Source of the DNA: Clostridia bacterium
GTDB taxonomy: Bacteria > Bacillota_A > Clostridia > TANB77 > CAG-508
NCBI GenBank assembly: GCA_022791475.1
Contig: JAAVZD010000025.1
Span: 1-18,916 of the forward strand
DNA length: 18,916 nt
Direction of reading: 5' to 3'
The translations under genes and the position numbers were made by a program. The notes beneath the pieces were generated by a model that made no database searches, was not told the DNA's origin, and was given only the letters and a program-made list of their open reading frames with translations. Positions within the stretch are counted from its first letter, which is position 1. The number at the start of each line of letters is the position of its first letter. Positions 1 through 7,924 of this stretch are shown here, in pieces.

Positions 1-195
1 AGCGAACAAAACAAATTTTTGCAAATAATATTTTTATTCTACTATTGCAATTTATAAAAATTATGATATACTTTAGTAAATTGATTGATATTTGTATCAA
101 TCGTTAAGAGAAAAAAGTTGTAGATAACTACGACGTTCGCTCCAATACTGTGCACCCCTATGGAATAAGGAATTATTTCAATGAGGTGCTTTTTT
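1..195 (+). ncRNA. Candidate structured RNA or leader, left end cut by the window
   Basis: No convincing protein gene lies here. The sequence folds into a series of helices. AGCGAAC at 1-7 is the exact complement of GTTCGCT at 135-141 and would close a multibranch structure. Inside it lie an 8-bp hairpin (83-90 with 95-102, loop TTTG) and a 7-bp hairpin (117-123 with 128-134, loop ATAA, one G-U pair). A terminator hairpin follows at 152-189. Closing helix, inner hairpins and terminator on one strand look like a structured non-coding RNA or the 3' part of a riboswitch-like leader. I do not recognise the family. The 5' part lies outside the window, so length and identity are open. Confidence 0.4.
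152..195 (+). terminator. Rho-independent terminator with a GNRA-type inner loop
   Basis: GCACC (152-156) pairs with GGTGC (185-189). After a short irregular part, an inner 8-bp stem (161-168 with 173-180) carries a GGAA tetraloop. Six T residues follow at 190-195. It would end the structured RNA to its left. Confidence 0.6.
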
Positions 196-255
196 AATGA
201 ATAATTATAATTAAGCGCTAAGAGCACTTAGGTATTATTCACTATTCATTAATTC
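190..255. repeat. Small palindromic intergenic repeat, copy 1
   Basis: The outer ends TTAATGAATA (194-203) and TATTCATTAA (243-252) are perfect inverted repeats. The block TATTATTCACTATTCATTA and the opening TTTTTAATGAATAATTA recur at 1298-1360. Both copies begin directly at the T-tract of a terminator. It looks like a miniature non-coding repeat; no transposase is associated. Confidence 0.5.
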
Positions 256-371
256 TAAATTTTTATCTATATTAATATTTTTAGAAATTTGTTTGATATA
301 TTATTCTAATTCTTAAAAAAATTATAATTTAAATATGAAAGTTTAGGTATAATAAATTTCAGTCCAAACTA

Positions 372-400
372 TTGCAAATTTAAATATGCTAATATATACT
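372..400 (+). promoter_or_regulatory. Probable sigma-A promoter of the HAD phosphatase gene
   Basis: TTGCAA (372-377), a 17-base spacer and TATACT (395-400) fit the vegetative promoter pattern, 68 bases before the start codon of the gene at 469. Apart from this promoter I see nothing clear between 256 and 468, which is plain AT-rich DNA. Confidence 0.4.
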
Positions 401-468
401 AAATTAAAAGTTAAATATCTAGAACTATCCAGAGTTTACAAGAATTAGATATAAGAAGGGAGAATATA

Positions 469-1254
469 ATGGAATTTAATACTGAACCAATAAATATTTT
501 TGATTTTGATGGAACATTAACTACAGAAACATGGCCTAAGTTTTGGGTATGGGTTAAGAAATTTGGATATAGCGGAGAAAAAAGAAATGATAATTTAGAA
601 GGAGCATTAGCAGAATATAGAAGAACACATGATGGAGATGCATTAGAGACATTTTTTGGCTTTTTTAATGATTTACTTGTTGATAATAAAGAAGTTCTTA
701 CATATGAAGAGCTTATGGAAGGAGAAAAATATATTCAATATAATCCTGGTGTAAGGGAATTTATTGAAAAAGCATCTGCAAAAAATTACATAGTTTCTGG
801 AGGGCTAAAGGAGTTTTTACAAAAACTTAAAATAGCAAATAATTTTGATACTATTTATGGTACACCTGTAAAACATAATCAAGATGGTTTAATTACAGGG
901 ATTGGAGAAGTAATGACAGATGACAAAAAAATATTAGCAATTAAAGAAATATTAAAACTAAACAATAGACAAGAAAATGACTGTCGAAATGTATATTATA
1001 TAGGTGATGGATATAGTGATGCTATAGCAATGAGATTTGTACATAATAATGGTGGAAAGGCAGTTTTTGTCCATCAGCCAAATAAAAATGATGGATTATA
1101 TGAATATACTAATAAAATTTATGAGAAATTAAATTCTGATGGAATGGTTGACTTTTGTTGCCTTGCAGACTATAGAAATGGAAGTACACTTTCAAATATA
1201 TTACAAAGACAAAAAACAAAGCTTGAATTGTCAGATGATGAATTAGATAGGTAA
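469..1254 (+). CDS. HAD-superfamily phosphatase, phosphoserine phosphatase-like (subfamily IB)
   Basis: A soluble 261-residue hydrolase with all four HAD motifs in order. Motif I is DFDGTLT, with the expected nucleophile Asp12 and acid/base Asp14. Motif II is VSGG around Ser110. A lysine of motif III lies in DDKK near 151-154. Motif IV is GDGYSD at 179-184, which binds Mg2+. The helical cap between motifs I and II (about residues 20-95) is the SerB-like placement. Such enzymes remove phosphate from small phosphomonoesters; the substrate cannot be read from the sequence, and phosphoserine is only one option. The start is supported by AGAAGGGAG about 8 bases upstream. The gene stands alone, with its own promoter and a terminator just after the stop. 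Confidence 0.85.
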   Translation: MEFNTEPINIFDFDGTLTTETWPKFWVWVKKFGYSGEKRNDNLEGALAEYRRTHDGDALETFFGFFNDLLVDNKEVLTYEELMEGEKYIQYNPGVREFIEKASAKNYIVSGGLKEFLQKLKIANNFDTIYGTPVKHNQDGLITGIGEVMTDDKKILAIKEILKLNNRQENDCRNVYYIGDGYSDAIAMRFVHNNGGKAVFVHQPNKNDGLYEYTNKIYEKLNSDGMVDFCCLADYRNGSTLSNILQRQKTKLELSDDELDR

Positions 1255-1264
1255 TATATATAGG

Positions 1265-1302
1265 AAAAAGGAAAAATGTTTAAAAAAGCATTTTTCCTTT
1301 TT
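1265..1302. terminator. Bidirectional terminator between the HAD and GerA genes
   Basis: A perfect 14-bp stem (1265-1278 with 1289-1302) of AAAAAGGAAAAATG type with a 10-base loop. It ends in a T-tract on the plus strand and, because the stem is A-rich at its left foot, also on the minus strand. It can serve both convergent genes. Confidence 0.75.
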
Positions 1303-1372
1303 AATGAATAATTACTAAATGAGCATTATAAATAAAACAAAAATTATTCACTATTCATTATTCACTCTTCAC
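1298..1372. repeat. Small palindromic intergenic repeat, copy 2
   Basis: It shares TTTTTAATGAATAATTA with the element at 190-255 at one end and ATTATTCACTATTCATTA (1343-1360) at the other, followed by an extra ATTCACTCTTCACT. The middle differs between the copies. A further 6-bp hairpin, TGCAAC-GTTA-GTTGCA (1373-1388), lies between it and the gerA-like stop codon. Confidence 0.5.
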
Positions 1373-1391
1373 TGCAACGTTAGTTGCACAT

Positions 1392-3080
1392 TTAGTATCT
1401 CCACTTCATACTAATATTATCTTGATCCTTAGAAATTTTAGGATCCAAATAAGGAGGTCTATATTCTCTTTTCCAAATAGGAGGAAGGAAATATTTATTT
1501 CCTTTAGATTTTACATAAGGGGCAAAAGGAACAGTAGTACTTAAACCAAAAGACTTCATATTTGTAATTAAAGAAATATACACAAAAAGTCCTAAACTTA
1601 TACCTAAAAATCCAGCCATAAAACCTAGTAATATAAATAAAAATCTAAATAATCTTAAATGAAAACTAAAAGTATAATCTGGAATAGTAGAAGAGGCAAT
1701 AGCAGTAATTGCAACTATAATAATAAGAGTAGGGCTAACAATACTAGCACTAACAGCAGCTTCGCCTATAACTAAAGCGCCAACAATACCAATGGTAGAG
1801 CCAATAGGAGAAGGAACTCTTAAAGAAGCTTCACGAATAAGCTCAAAAGATATTTCCATAAGAAGAATTTCCAAAATTATAGGAAATGGAACGTTTTCTC
1901 TTGCGGAGAGTATAGAAAACAGTAATTCAGTAGGAAATATTTCTTGATGAAAACTTGTTATAGCAACATAAACGCCAGGAAGTAATAAGGTAATTATTGC
2001 ACCTAAAAGACGAATTCCCTTTAAGAAATTAGAATATGCAGGTTTTAAATTTATATCTTCTGGTGTAGATAAAAAATCTGTTAATGTAGCTGGAACAATT
2101 AAAGCAAAGGGAGTACCATTAACAATAATAATAACTCTACCTTGAAGCAAATGCCTAGAAGCAGTATCTGGTCTTTCAGTAGATAACACTTTAGGTAATC
2201 CTAAATCATTACTATCTACTATTAATTGCTCTAATTCACCAGCAGAAAGAATAGAATCAACTTGCAAATTATTAATTCTATATTCGACCTCTGAAACTAA
2301 GTCTGAATTAGCAATATCTTTTATATAACATATAGCGCACTTAGTTTTTGTAATATTACCAACTTCTATGTTCTGAATAATTAAACCTTCATTATTTATA
2401 ATTCTACGAAGAAGAGAAGTATTAGTTCTTATATTTTCAACAAAAGCTTCATGAGGACCTTTAATAACAATTTCATTTTTAGGTGATTCTACACTTCTTT
2501 GCTTAAAACCTTTTACTTCTATATTAAAAGCTACATTTAAAGTATCAATAAATAAAGCACAATTTCCAGAATTTATGCCACTTATAATTTCATCAAAAGT
2601 AGAACTCTCGCTCAAACTATTTTGAGGAATTAAACAGCTAGAAATATAGTCAAGAATATTAAATTTCTTAACTTTTCTAACAGTAATGTTATTAGTTTTA
2701 GCTTCAGATATAATTCTATCTTCATTACCTTCATAAGTATTTGCATCATTTCTTAACATTAAAGGTTTAAGAACATAATTATTAACTAAATCAGTATCTA
2801 CCATTCCATCAATAAATAATAAAAATGCATTATATTGTCTATTACGTGCATAAAGAGAAAATTCTCTAATAACAATATCACTATTAATTAAAGAATTATA
2901 TCTAGTTTTAATATATTCTAAATTAAGTTCTATACTAGGAAAAATACTTTTAGGTTCCATAGTTTTATCTTGGTCATTAGTAGAAATCTTATTTTCATTA
3001 TAATTTTCAGGTAAACTAAAATCGTATTGTTCTCTATTTTCAATAGTAAAAAAATTATTAAAAACTTTTTTAAAATCCAT
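1392..3080 (-). CDS. GerA-family spore germination protein (A subunit type)
   Basis: A 562-residue integral membrane protein of the GerAA/SpoVAF type, the A subunit of germinant receptors in the inner membrane of spores. The soluble N-terminal half holds the family stretch TKCAICYIKDIANSDLV. It continues into LSTERPD, the LLQGRV segment and GTPFALIVPAT. The C-terminal half has about five hydrophobic helices with the conserved PFP, REASLRVPSPIG and PDYT segments. The reading frame extends upstream to a TTG at 3089, but that codon touches the AAAGGA site. ATG at 3080 has the better spacing of 9 bases, so I use it. No B or C subunit gene (GerB, GerC) is adjacent, so the receptor is either an orphan A subunit or has partners elsewhere. 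Confidence 0.9.
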   Translation of the reverse strand: MDFKKVFNNFFTIENREQYDFSLPENYNENKISTNDQDKTMEPKSIFPSIELNLEYIKTRYNSLINSDIVIREFSLYARNRQYNAFLLFIDGMVDTDLVNNYVLKPLMLRNDANTYEGNEDRIISEAKTNNITVRKVKKFNILDYISSCLIPQNSLSESSTFDEIISGINSGNCALFIDTLNVAFNIEVKGFKQRSVESPKNEIVIKGPHEAFVENIRTNTSLLRRIINNEGLIIQNIEVGNITKTKCAICYIKDIANSDLVSEVEYRINNLQVDSILSAGELEQLIVDSNDLGLPKVLSTERPDTASRHLLQGRVIIIVNGTPFALIVPATLTDFLSTPEDINLKPAYSNFLKGIRLLGAIITLLLPGVYVAITSFHQEIFPTELLFSILSARENVPFPIILEILLMEISFELIREASLRVPSPIGSTIGIVGALVIGEAAVSASIVSPTLIIIVAITAIASSTIPDYTFSFHLRLFRFLFILLGFMAGFLGISLGLFVYISLITNMKSFGLSTTVPFAPYVKSKGNKYFLPPIWKREYRPPYLDPKISKDQDNISMKWRY

Positions 3081-3212
3081 ATATTTCAATCCTTTTTTTA
3101 TATATAATATATGTATATGTTTTCCAAATAATTGATAAAATATGTATTATGAACTATATAATTAAAGAAAGGCGTTTAGTAAATAAAAAAACACATTGAT
3201 TTTTTTATAACG

Positions 3213-3255
3213 AAAACAAGCACTCTAACTTTTTTAATGTTAGAGTGCTTGTTTT
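3213..3255 (-). terminator. Terminator of the coiled-coil protein gene
   Basis: A perfect 17-bp stem (3213-3229 with 3239-3255) with a 9-base loop that begins exactly at the stop codon of the minus-strand gene. T residues follow on both strands, so it may act in both directions. Confidence 0.8.
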
Positions 3256-3926
3256 TAATCTTTTAATCTATCACTATAGATAGGGTCTATAAAAGGATAA
3301 CAATAAATATATTCTGTATGTTTTATACCTAATTCACTATTTAATATTTCAGCAATTTCCTCAGCTTCTTTTTTGAGTCTTTCTAATTCTTCTTGCAATC
3401 TTTTTAACTTTAAATTCAAATCTTCAATCTGCTTCTCTAATGAAGCAAATTCTTCAATTTTTTTATGATATAAATTGGTAGCGATATCAGAAATGGGTTT
3501 AAAATCAATATTACAATAATGCTTAATACGTTTTATCTCTAATTCTTTAACATATTCTACAGATTCTATCTCACGTACCTCTAATCCACATATACTACAT
3601 CTACAAAATATCATTTCTGGGTGTGGATTTACTGTACCATCCAACAACCCTCTTTCGATCATACCTTTCGTAAGGCTATAATATTTCGAATTTTTATTAC
3701 CTGCAGAAGGAATTCTTTCTTCTGCTATAGTAATTTTAAAAAATTCTGGATGATTGCATTTTTTTTGCCAAGTGCTATCAAAATCTTGTTTTTCTCTTTT
3801 CATATCTTGTAATGTTTTTTCTAATTCTTTAATCTGTGATTCTAATAATCTTATATTACTAACTAAATTTTTAACACTTTCAATATAAGAATTATTAGCA
3901 ATAGGAATAGAGCTATCTTCTTTCAT
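3255..3926 (-). CDS. Unknown coiled-coil protein with a Cys/His metal-site-like cluster
   Basis: I do not recognise a named family. The 223 residues form two heptad-rich charged helices (about 15-55 and 150-195) flanking a central globular part. The central part holds Cys57-x-His59 and the CRCSIC knuckle (Cys108, Cys110, Cys113), plus Cys138, a pattern that could bind zinc. The layout suggests an antiparallel coiled-coil hairpin with a metal-stabilised tip. There is no signal peptide or membrane segment, so it is probably cytoplasmic. The start is unusual. AGGAAAGGA lies 15 bases from the ATG at 3926 but is well placed for an ATG at 3940. That ATG opens a five-codon reading frame whose TGA overlaps this ATG. 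The gene is a single unit with its own terminator. Confidence 0.7.
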   Translation of the reverse strand: MKEDSSIPIANNSYIESVKNLVSNIRLLESQIKELEKTLQDMKREKQDFDSTWQKKCNHPEFFKITIAEERIPSAGNKNSKYYSLTKGMIERGLLDGTVNPHPEMIFCRCSICGLEVREIESVEYVKELEIKRIKHYCNIDFKPISDIATNLYHKKIEEFASLEKQIEDLNLKLKRLQEELERLKKEAEEIAEILNSELGIKHTEYIYCYPFIDPIYSDRLKD

Positions 3927-3993
3927 AATAAATTATCCATATCCTTTCCTCTACTAATTATAGTAGGCAATTATATATAAAATTTATACATAT

Positions 3994-4022
3994 ATTTTAT
4001 CATAAATTATATAATATATCAA
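3994..4022 (-). promoter_or_regulatory. Possible sigma-A promoter of the coiled-coil gene
   Basis: On the minus strand TTGATA (4022-4017), 17 bases, then TAAAAT (3999-3994). A 6-bp hairpin CTACTA-ATTA-TAGTAG (3951-3966) lies in the leader just before the ribosome binding site. Confidence 0.4.
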
Positions 4023-4055
4023 CTAATTTAATAAAAGTTCTGTTAGTTTCAAATA

Positions 4056-4083
4056 TTGACATTTATATAAAATAGGATATAAT
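4056..4083 (+). promoter_or_regulatory. Consensus sigma-A promoter of the nucleoside kinase gene
   Basis: Perfect TTGACA (4056-4061) and perfect TATAAT (4078-4083), 16 bases apart, 41 bases before the start codon. It suggests strong vegetative transcription. Confidence 0.8.
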
Positions 4084-4124
4084 AATTTTAACTACATACA
4101 ATATAATCGAAAGGAAAAATGCAT

Positions 4125-5762
4125 ATGAAAATAATATATAAAAACATGGAAATTGAAATAAATGAAAATGATAGAGTAATAGATGCTTTTAAAGAAAAAA
4201 TAGAAGAAAACAATAATATAATTGCTTGTATGGTTAATAATGAAGTAAAGAACTTAAATTATAAATTACAAAATAATGATAAAATAGAATTATTAAGTAC
4301 AACTGATAGAGATGGAGCCAGAATTTATACAAGAGGACTTTTATTTATAATGTCAATGGCTTTTAAAGAATTATATCCAGAAATATTACTTACAGTAAAT
4401 TATCAATTAAAAAGTAGTATGATATGTGAACTTAAAAATATTGAACCTACTGAAGAAATGATAGAAAATGTACGTAACAAAATGCAAGAAATAATAGATG
4501 CAAATATTGATATTGAAAAAAGAGAGCTACCAAGAGAAAAGGCAATAGAATTTTTAAAAAAAGAAAATACAACTATAGGAAAAGCACAGTTAGAAGATAA
4601 AGAAAAAAATGAAATGTCTTTATATTTTTGTAATGAATATTATAATTACTTCTTCGGAGTTATGCCAATTTCAACAGGTTTTATAAAATTATTTGACATT
4701 ATGAAATATAATAATGGATTTTTAATAAGGTATCCAAGTAAAAAAGACCCAAATAAAATTATGCCATATGAAGAAACTAAAAAATTACTACGAACATTAG
4801 AAGAATATGATGATATATACAATGCATTAGGAGTATGCAATTTAGACCAAATAAATAAAATAATAAGAGAAGGGAAAGCGAAAGAACTTATATTAATATC
4901 AGAAGCTCTTCACGAAAAGAAAATTTCACAAATAGCAGATGAAGTAGCAAAAAATAAAGAAAAAAGAATAATACTAATAGCAGGACCATCATCTTCTGGA
5001 AAAACAACATTTGCAAAAAGATTAGGAATTCAGCTTAGACTAAATGGAATAAAGCCAAAAACAATTTCAGTAGACAACTATTTTGTAGAAAGGGAAGAGA
5101 CCCCGCTAGATGAAAACGGAAAGCCAAATTTTGAAGCATTAGAAGCGGTAGACTTGAAATTATTAAATGATGATTTGGGCAAACTTCTAAATGGAGAAGA
5201 AATAAAAATGCCAACTTTTAACTTCAAAACAGGGCATAAAGAATACTTAGGAAATACAATGAAATTAGAAGAAGACGAAGTGCTAGTAATGGAAGGAATA
5301 CACTGTTTGAATGATAATTTAACACCTGCAATTCCAAAAGAACAAAAATTCAAAATATATATAAGTGCATTAACAGTATTAAATATAGATTACTACAACA
5401 GAATATCAACAACCGATACAAGAATAATAAGAAGAACAGTAAGAGATAACCAATTTAGAGGCTATAACGCAAAAAGAACTTTAGGGGCATGGTCATCAGT
5501 AACAGCTGGAGAAGAAAAAAACATATTCCCATATCAAGAACAAGCAGACGTAATGTTCAACACCTCACTAATATACGAAATAAACGCACTAAGAAATTAT
5601 GCACTACCACTATTTGAACAAATAACGCCAGAAGACGACGAATACTCAGAAGCAAAAAGACTATGCAAATTCTTAAAATACTTCGAACCAATAGATACCG
5701 AATATATACCTAAAAATTCATTGTTACAAGAGTTCTTAGGAAATAGTATATTTGAAGAATAA
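4125..5762 (+). CDS. Nucleoside (uridine) kinase-like protein with TGS and tRNA-synthetase-like N-terminal domains
   Basis: A cytoplasmic protein of 545 residues (numbered below from the upstream ATG at 4119, two codons earlier). Residues 1-60 form a TGS-like ubiquitin-fold domain. Residues 60-230 resemble the second additional domain of threonyl-tRNA synthetase, with DRDGARIYTRGLLF standing where editing domains carry a histidine motif. That change suggests loss of editing. Residues 281-480 are a P-loop kinase of the phosphoribulokinase/uridine kinase family: GPSSSGKTT at 289-297, catalytic-type Asp319 in SVDNYF, and EG at 392-393. The likely reaction is ATP-dependent phosphorylation of a nucleoside, but the substrate is unproven. 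The SD AAAGGA is 3 bases from the ATG at 4119 and 9 from the ATG at 4125, so 4125 is preferred. It has its own strong promoter. Confidence 0.85.
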   Translation: MKIIYKNMEIEINENDRVIDAFKEKIEENNNIIACMVNNEVKNLNYKLQNNDKIELLSTTDRDGARIYTRGLLFIMSMAFKELYPEILLTVNYQLKSSMICELKNIEPTEEMIENVRNKMQEIIDANIDIEKRELPREKAIEFLKKENTTIGKAQLEDKEKNEMSLYFCNEYYNYFFGVMPISTGFIKLFDIMKYNNGFLIRYPSKKDPNKIMPYEETKKLLRTLEEYDDIYNALGVCNLDQINKIIREGKAKELILISEALHEKKISQIADEVAKNKEKRIILIAGPSSSGKTTFAKRLGIQLRLNGIKPKTISVDNYFVEREETPLDENGKPNFEALEAVDLKLLNDDLGKLLNGEEIKMPTFNFKTGHKEYLGNTMKLEEDEVLVMEGIHCLNDNLTPAIPKEQKFKIYISALTVLNIDYYNRISTTDTRIIRRTVRDNQFRGYNAKRTLGAWSSVTAGEEKNIFPYQEQADVMFNTSLIYEINALRNYALPLFEQITPEDDEYSEAKRLCKFLKYFEPIDTEYIPKNSLLQEFLGNSIFEE

Positions 5763-5820
5763 GCACAGAAGGAACGCCCATTTCCGTACAAAAACGGCAC
5801 AGAGGGAACACCCTTTTGAT
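5763..5820. repeat. Two degenerate tandem units after the kinase gene
   Basis: GCACAGAAGGAACGCCCA (from 5763) recurs as GCACAGAGGGAACACCC (from 5797), a 34-base period. The second unit holds a weak GGG-AACA-CCC hairpin followed by TTTT that might act as a poor terminator for the kinase gene. No other terminator for that gene is visible. Confidence 0.4.
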
Positions 5821-5846
5821 ATAATAAATATAGTTAATAAAATAGC

Positions 5847-5956
5847 TGTAGGGGTCGCTGTCTTCGGCGACCTGTTACTCCAACGAAATTGCTTAAATAA
5901 ATATATAATTTAGGGCGATTTCGTTTAAGCATGGACGACTAATAGTCATCTCTACA
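5847..5956. repeat. 110-bp MITE-like palindromic element
   Basis: The ends TGTAG (5847-5851) and CTACA (5952-5956) are inverted. Three hairpins fill the interior. GGTCGCTG-TCTT-CGGCGACC lies at 5853-5872. AACGAAATTGC (5882-5892) pairs with GCGATTTCGTT (5915-5925). GACGACT-AAT-AGTCATC lies at 5934-5950. It is far more GC-rich than its surroundings and codes for nothing visible. TGTAGGGG- and TGTAGAGA-type ends like these are a recurring theme in intergenic repeats of gut Firmicutes, as far as I recall. Confidence 0.5.
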
Positions 5957-5988
5957 TAAAAATATTTAAATATTAGAAAGGACAAAAA

Positions 5989-6297
5989 ATGGCAGGTAAA
6001 TTTACAGAAATAGATGAAGAATTTATATGTGAAAATTGCGGAAAAAAAGTAGAAAAACTAGGCTACTCATGCAGAAACCATTGCCCACACTGTTTGCACT
6101 CAAAACACGTAGATATAAACCCAGGAGATAGGGAAGAAGAGTGCCATGGGGTACTAGAACCAATTGGGCTAGAAATAGATAGCAAAAAAGGCTATGTAAT
6201 AATATTCAAATGCAAAAAATGTGGAGCAATTAGAAAAAATAAAACAGCAAAAGATGATAATATGGATTTAATAATAAAATTAAGTGCAAAACATTAA
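5989..6297 (+). CDS. RNHCP-domain zinc-ribbon protein
   Basis: A 102-residue protein named for its defining motif: CRNHCPHC occupies residues 28-35. Around it are two more cysteine pairs, CENC at 14-17 and CKKC at 75-78, and a Cys-His at 52-53, consistent with one or two structural zinc sites. The conserved DINPGDR (42-48) follows the central motif, and the C-terminus is basic. The family is widespread in bacteria but its function is not established; nucleic-acid binding is only a guess from the zinc-ribbon character. The start is fixed by AAAGGA six bases before ATG. No promoter is obvious inside the repeat DNA upstream. Confidence 0.85.
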   Translation: MAGKFTEIDEEFICENCGKKVEKLGYSCRNHCPHCLHSKHVDINPGDREEECHGVLEPIGLEIDSKKGYVIIFKCKKCGAIRKNKTAKDDNMDLIIKLSAKH

Positions 6298-6303
6298 AGA
6301 GAT

Positions 6304-6349
6304 AAAAGTAGGAAAGAATTTGGATGAGTCCCAATTCTTTCTTACTTTT
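6304..6349. terminator. Bidirectional terminator between convergent genes
   Basis: AAAAGTAGGAAAGAATTTGG (6304-6323) pairs with the segment 6331-6349 with one bulge, followed by T-rich sequence on both strands. It directly abuts the stop codon of the minus-strand U32 gene at 6350. Confidence 0.75.
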
Positions 6350-7924
6350 CTAAATTTCTCTATTCAAATTCCCATTAGTATAATCCTTACCCTCTAATCT
6401 ATTGCCCTCCAAAACAACATTAACAATATCATTTATTTCATCAATACTTTCGTCTATAACATCAATTCTATAAGAATTAACATTAAAGTCAGAGCCATTT
6501 ATTGAGGTTATTTTACTGTTATAAATAGTAGTAACAGTTTGAATACTATCAGGCATAATTCTAAAACTAAAGCCAAGTCTATCTTTTAAATAATATTTAA
6601 CATCTTCTTTACACTTGCTACCACAAGTAGGGTAGCATTTGTTAGTACCGCCAAGCAAGCAGTAGTTAGAAGTCATTAGTGGAGTTCTTCCATAAACAAT
6701 AAGTTCATTATTAGCTACCTTATGCTCACAAATAGAATTAATAGTAGAACTATTAAGCTCAGGCGAAATAGTAATTTTGCTTATACCTAAATTTTGAAGA
6801 ATTTTATCAGTATAATTGTTATAAACATTTAAAGTATAATTTGCAATATACTCAAACTTATCGCTATATTTTTCTTTCAAATTACTAATAAATACACATG
6901 AAGAAATGTTAGAAATAACAAATCCTTTAATATTAAATTTATCAATAGAATTTGAAACAATATTATTTAAAAGGTTTTTATAATTAGCTTTTATAACTGT
7001 AGGCAAATAAATGTAAGCTTTAAAGTTTTCACAAATAGAATGTAACTCTTTTTCAAGTTTCTTATTAGCAAAATATTTTAAAGGTATATACACATTATCA
7101 ACATTCTTAAGTAAACTATAATCAATATCTTTATTTATAACATTAAGAAGAAGAGAAATCTTCCTATTTTTTGCTCCTACCTTTTTATTATTAGAAGTCA
7201 AACTTAATTTTACACTTTTACCTTTTCTAAAAATTCTAGAATTAGAAATAGATAAAATTTCATCTAAGCAGTTCCTTCTAAGTTCATTTAGAACACTAAT
7301 AGAAGGAATAAATAAATTATCTTCTAAATCAACGTTAATAGTTTCAAAATTAAAAATAGTATTATTAGTTTTAGAAATTTGAGCCTTAATTCTTTCTTCA
7401 TCAATAGGTCTAGAATTTGCTTTAACTGCTACAATATCTGACTTATGATGAACAGTTATATTATTAAAAATGTCATTGTCACTAGAAATAGTGCTAACAG
7501 TAAGCTCTATAGGCTCATTTTCTCTAATTTTTACAAAAGCTGATAGAAAAATTTTTCTATTTTCTGTGCTATATGAAAGTTTGCTATTTGCAGAAAGTTC
7601 TTTACTAGCAAGTTTATAAATTTTATCGCCAATACCAATATTACCCTTCATTCTACCAATTTCAACTAATTGCTTTTTATTAGCAGTAGTAACATTTTTG
7701 CCCTTAATCATAAGTTCAGAAACAGTATATTTAGTAGTTTCATTTTCAAAACCAATAGTATCACCTATAGAAATAGAATCAGTCAAATTAAAGAAAATAT
7801 GACCTTTATTAGGTTTAAAATTAGAAACATTACCAATATAAATTCCCATATGATTAGGCTTTTTAGAATAAACCAAATCTTTATTAGCAGTATTAGCAAG
7901 ATGCCCACCGAGAAAAACCACCAC
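6350..7924 (-). CDS. U32 peptidase, C-terminal fragment
   Basis: The third frame of the broken U32 gene. Homologous sequence begins at GHLANTANKD; the apparent Met at 7924 and the next few residues are frame artefacts. It carries the beta-rich middle domain with KPNHMGIYIGNV, the DUF3656-like region, a second barrel-like half (about residues 255-430) and a terminal cysteine cluster, CYPTCGSKC, followed by YYLKDRLGF. That ending is typical for full-length members, so the 3' end of the gene is complete. No ribosome binding site precedes the Met, so independent translation is unlikely. Confidence 0.6.
   Translation of the reverse strand: MVVFLGGHLANTANKDLVYSKKPNHMGIYIGNVSNFKPNKGHIFFNLTDSISIGDTIGFENETTKYTVSELMIKGKNVTTANKKQLVEIGRMKGNIGIGDKIYKLASKELSANSKLSYSTENRKIFLSAFVKIRENEPIELTVSTISSDNDIFNNITVHHKSDIVAVKANSRPIDEERIKAQISKTNNTIFNFETINVDLEDNLFIPSISVLNELRRNCLDEILSISNSRIFRKGKSVKLSLTSNNKKVGAKNRKISLLLNVINKDIDYSLLKNVDNVYIPLKYFANKKLEKELHSICENFKAYIYLPTVIKANYKNLLNNIVSNSIDKFNIKGFVISNISSCVFISNLKEKYSDKFEYIANYTLNVYNNYTDKILQNLGISKITISPELNSSTINSICEHKVANNELIVYGRTPLMTSNYCLLGGTNKCYPTCGSKCKEDVKYYLKDRLGFSFRIMPDSIQTVTTIYNSKITSINGSDFNVNSYRIDVIDESIDEINDIVNVVLEGNRLEGKDYTNGNLNREI

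Noticed and set aside
42..227. Minus-strand frame of 61 codons at the left edge
   Set aside because: No ribosome binding site, and it overlaps helices and a terminator that make better sense as plus-strand RNA.
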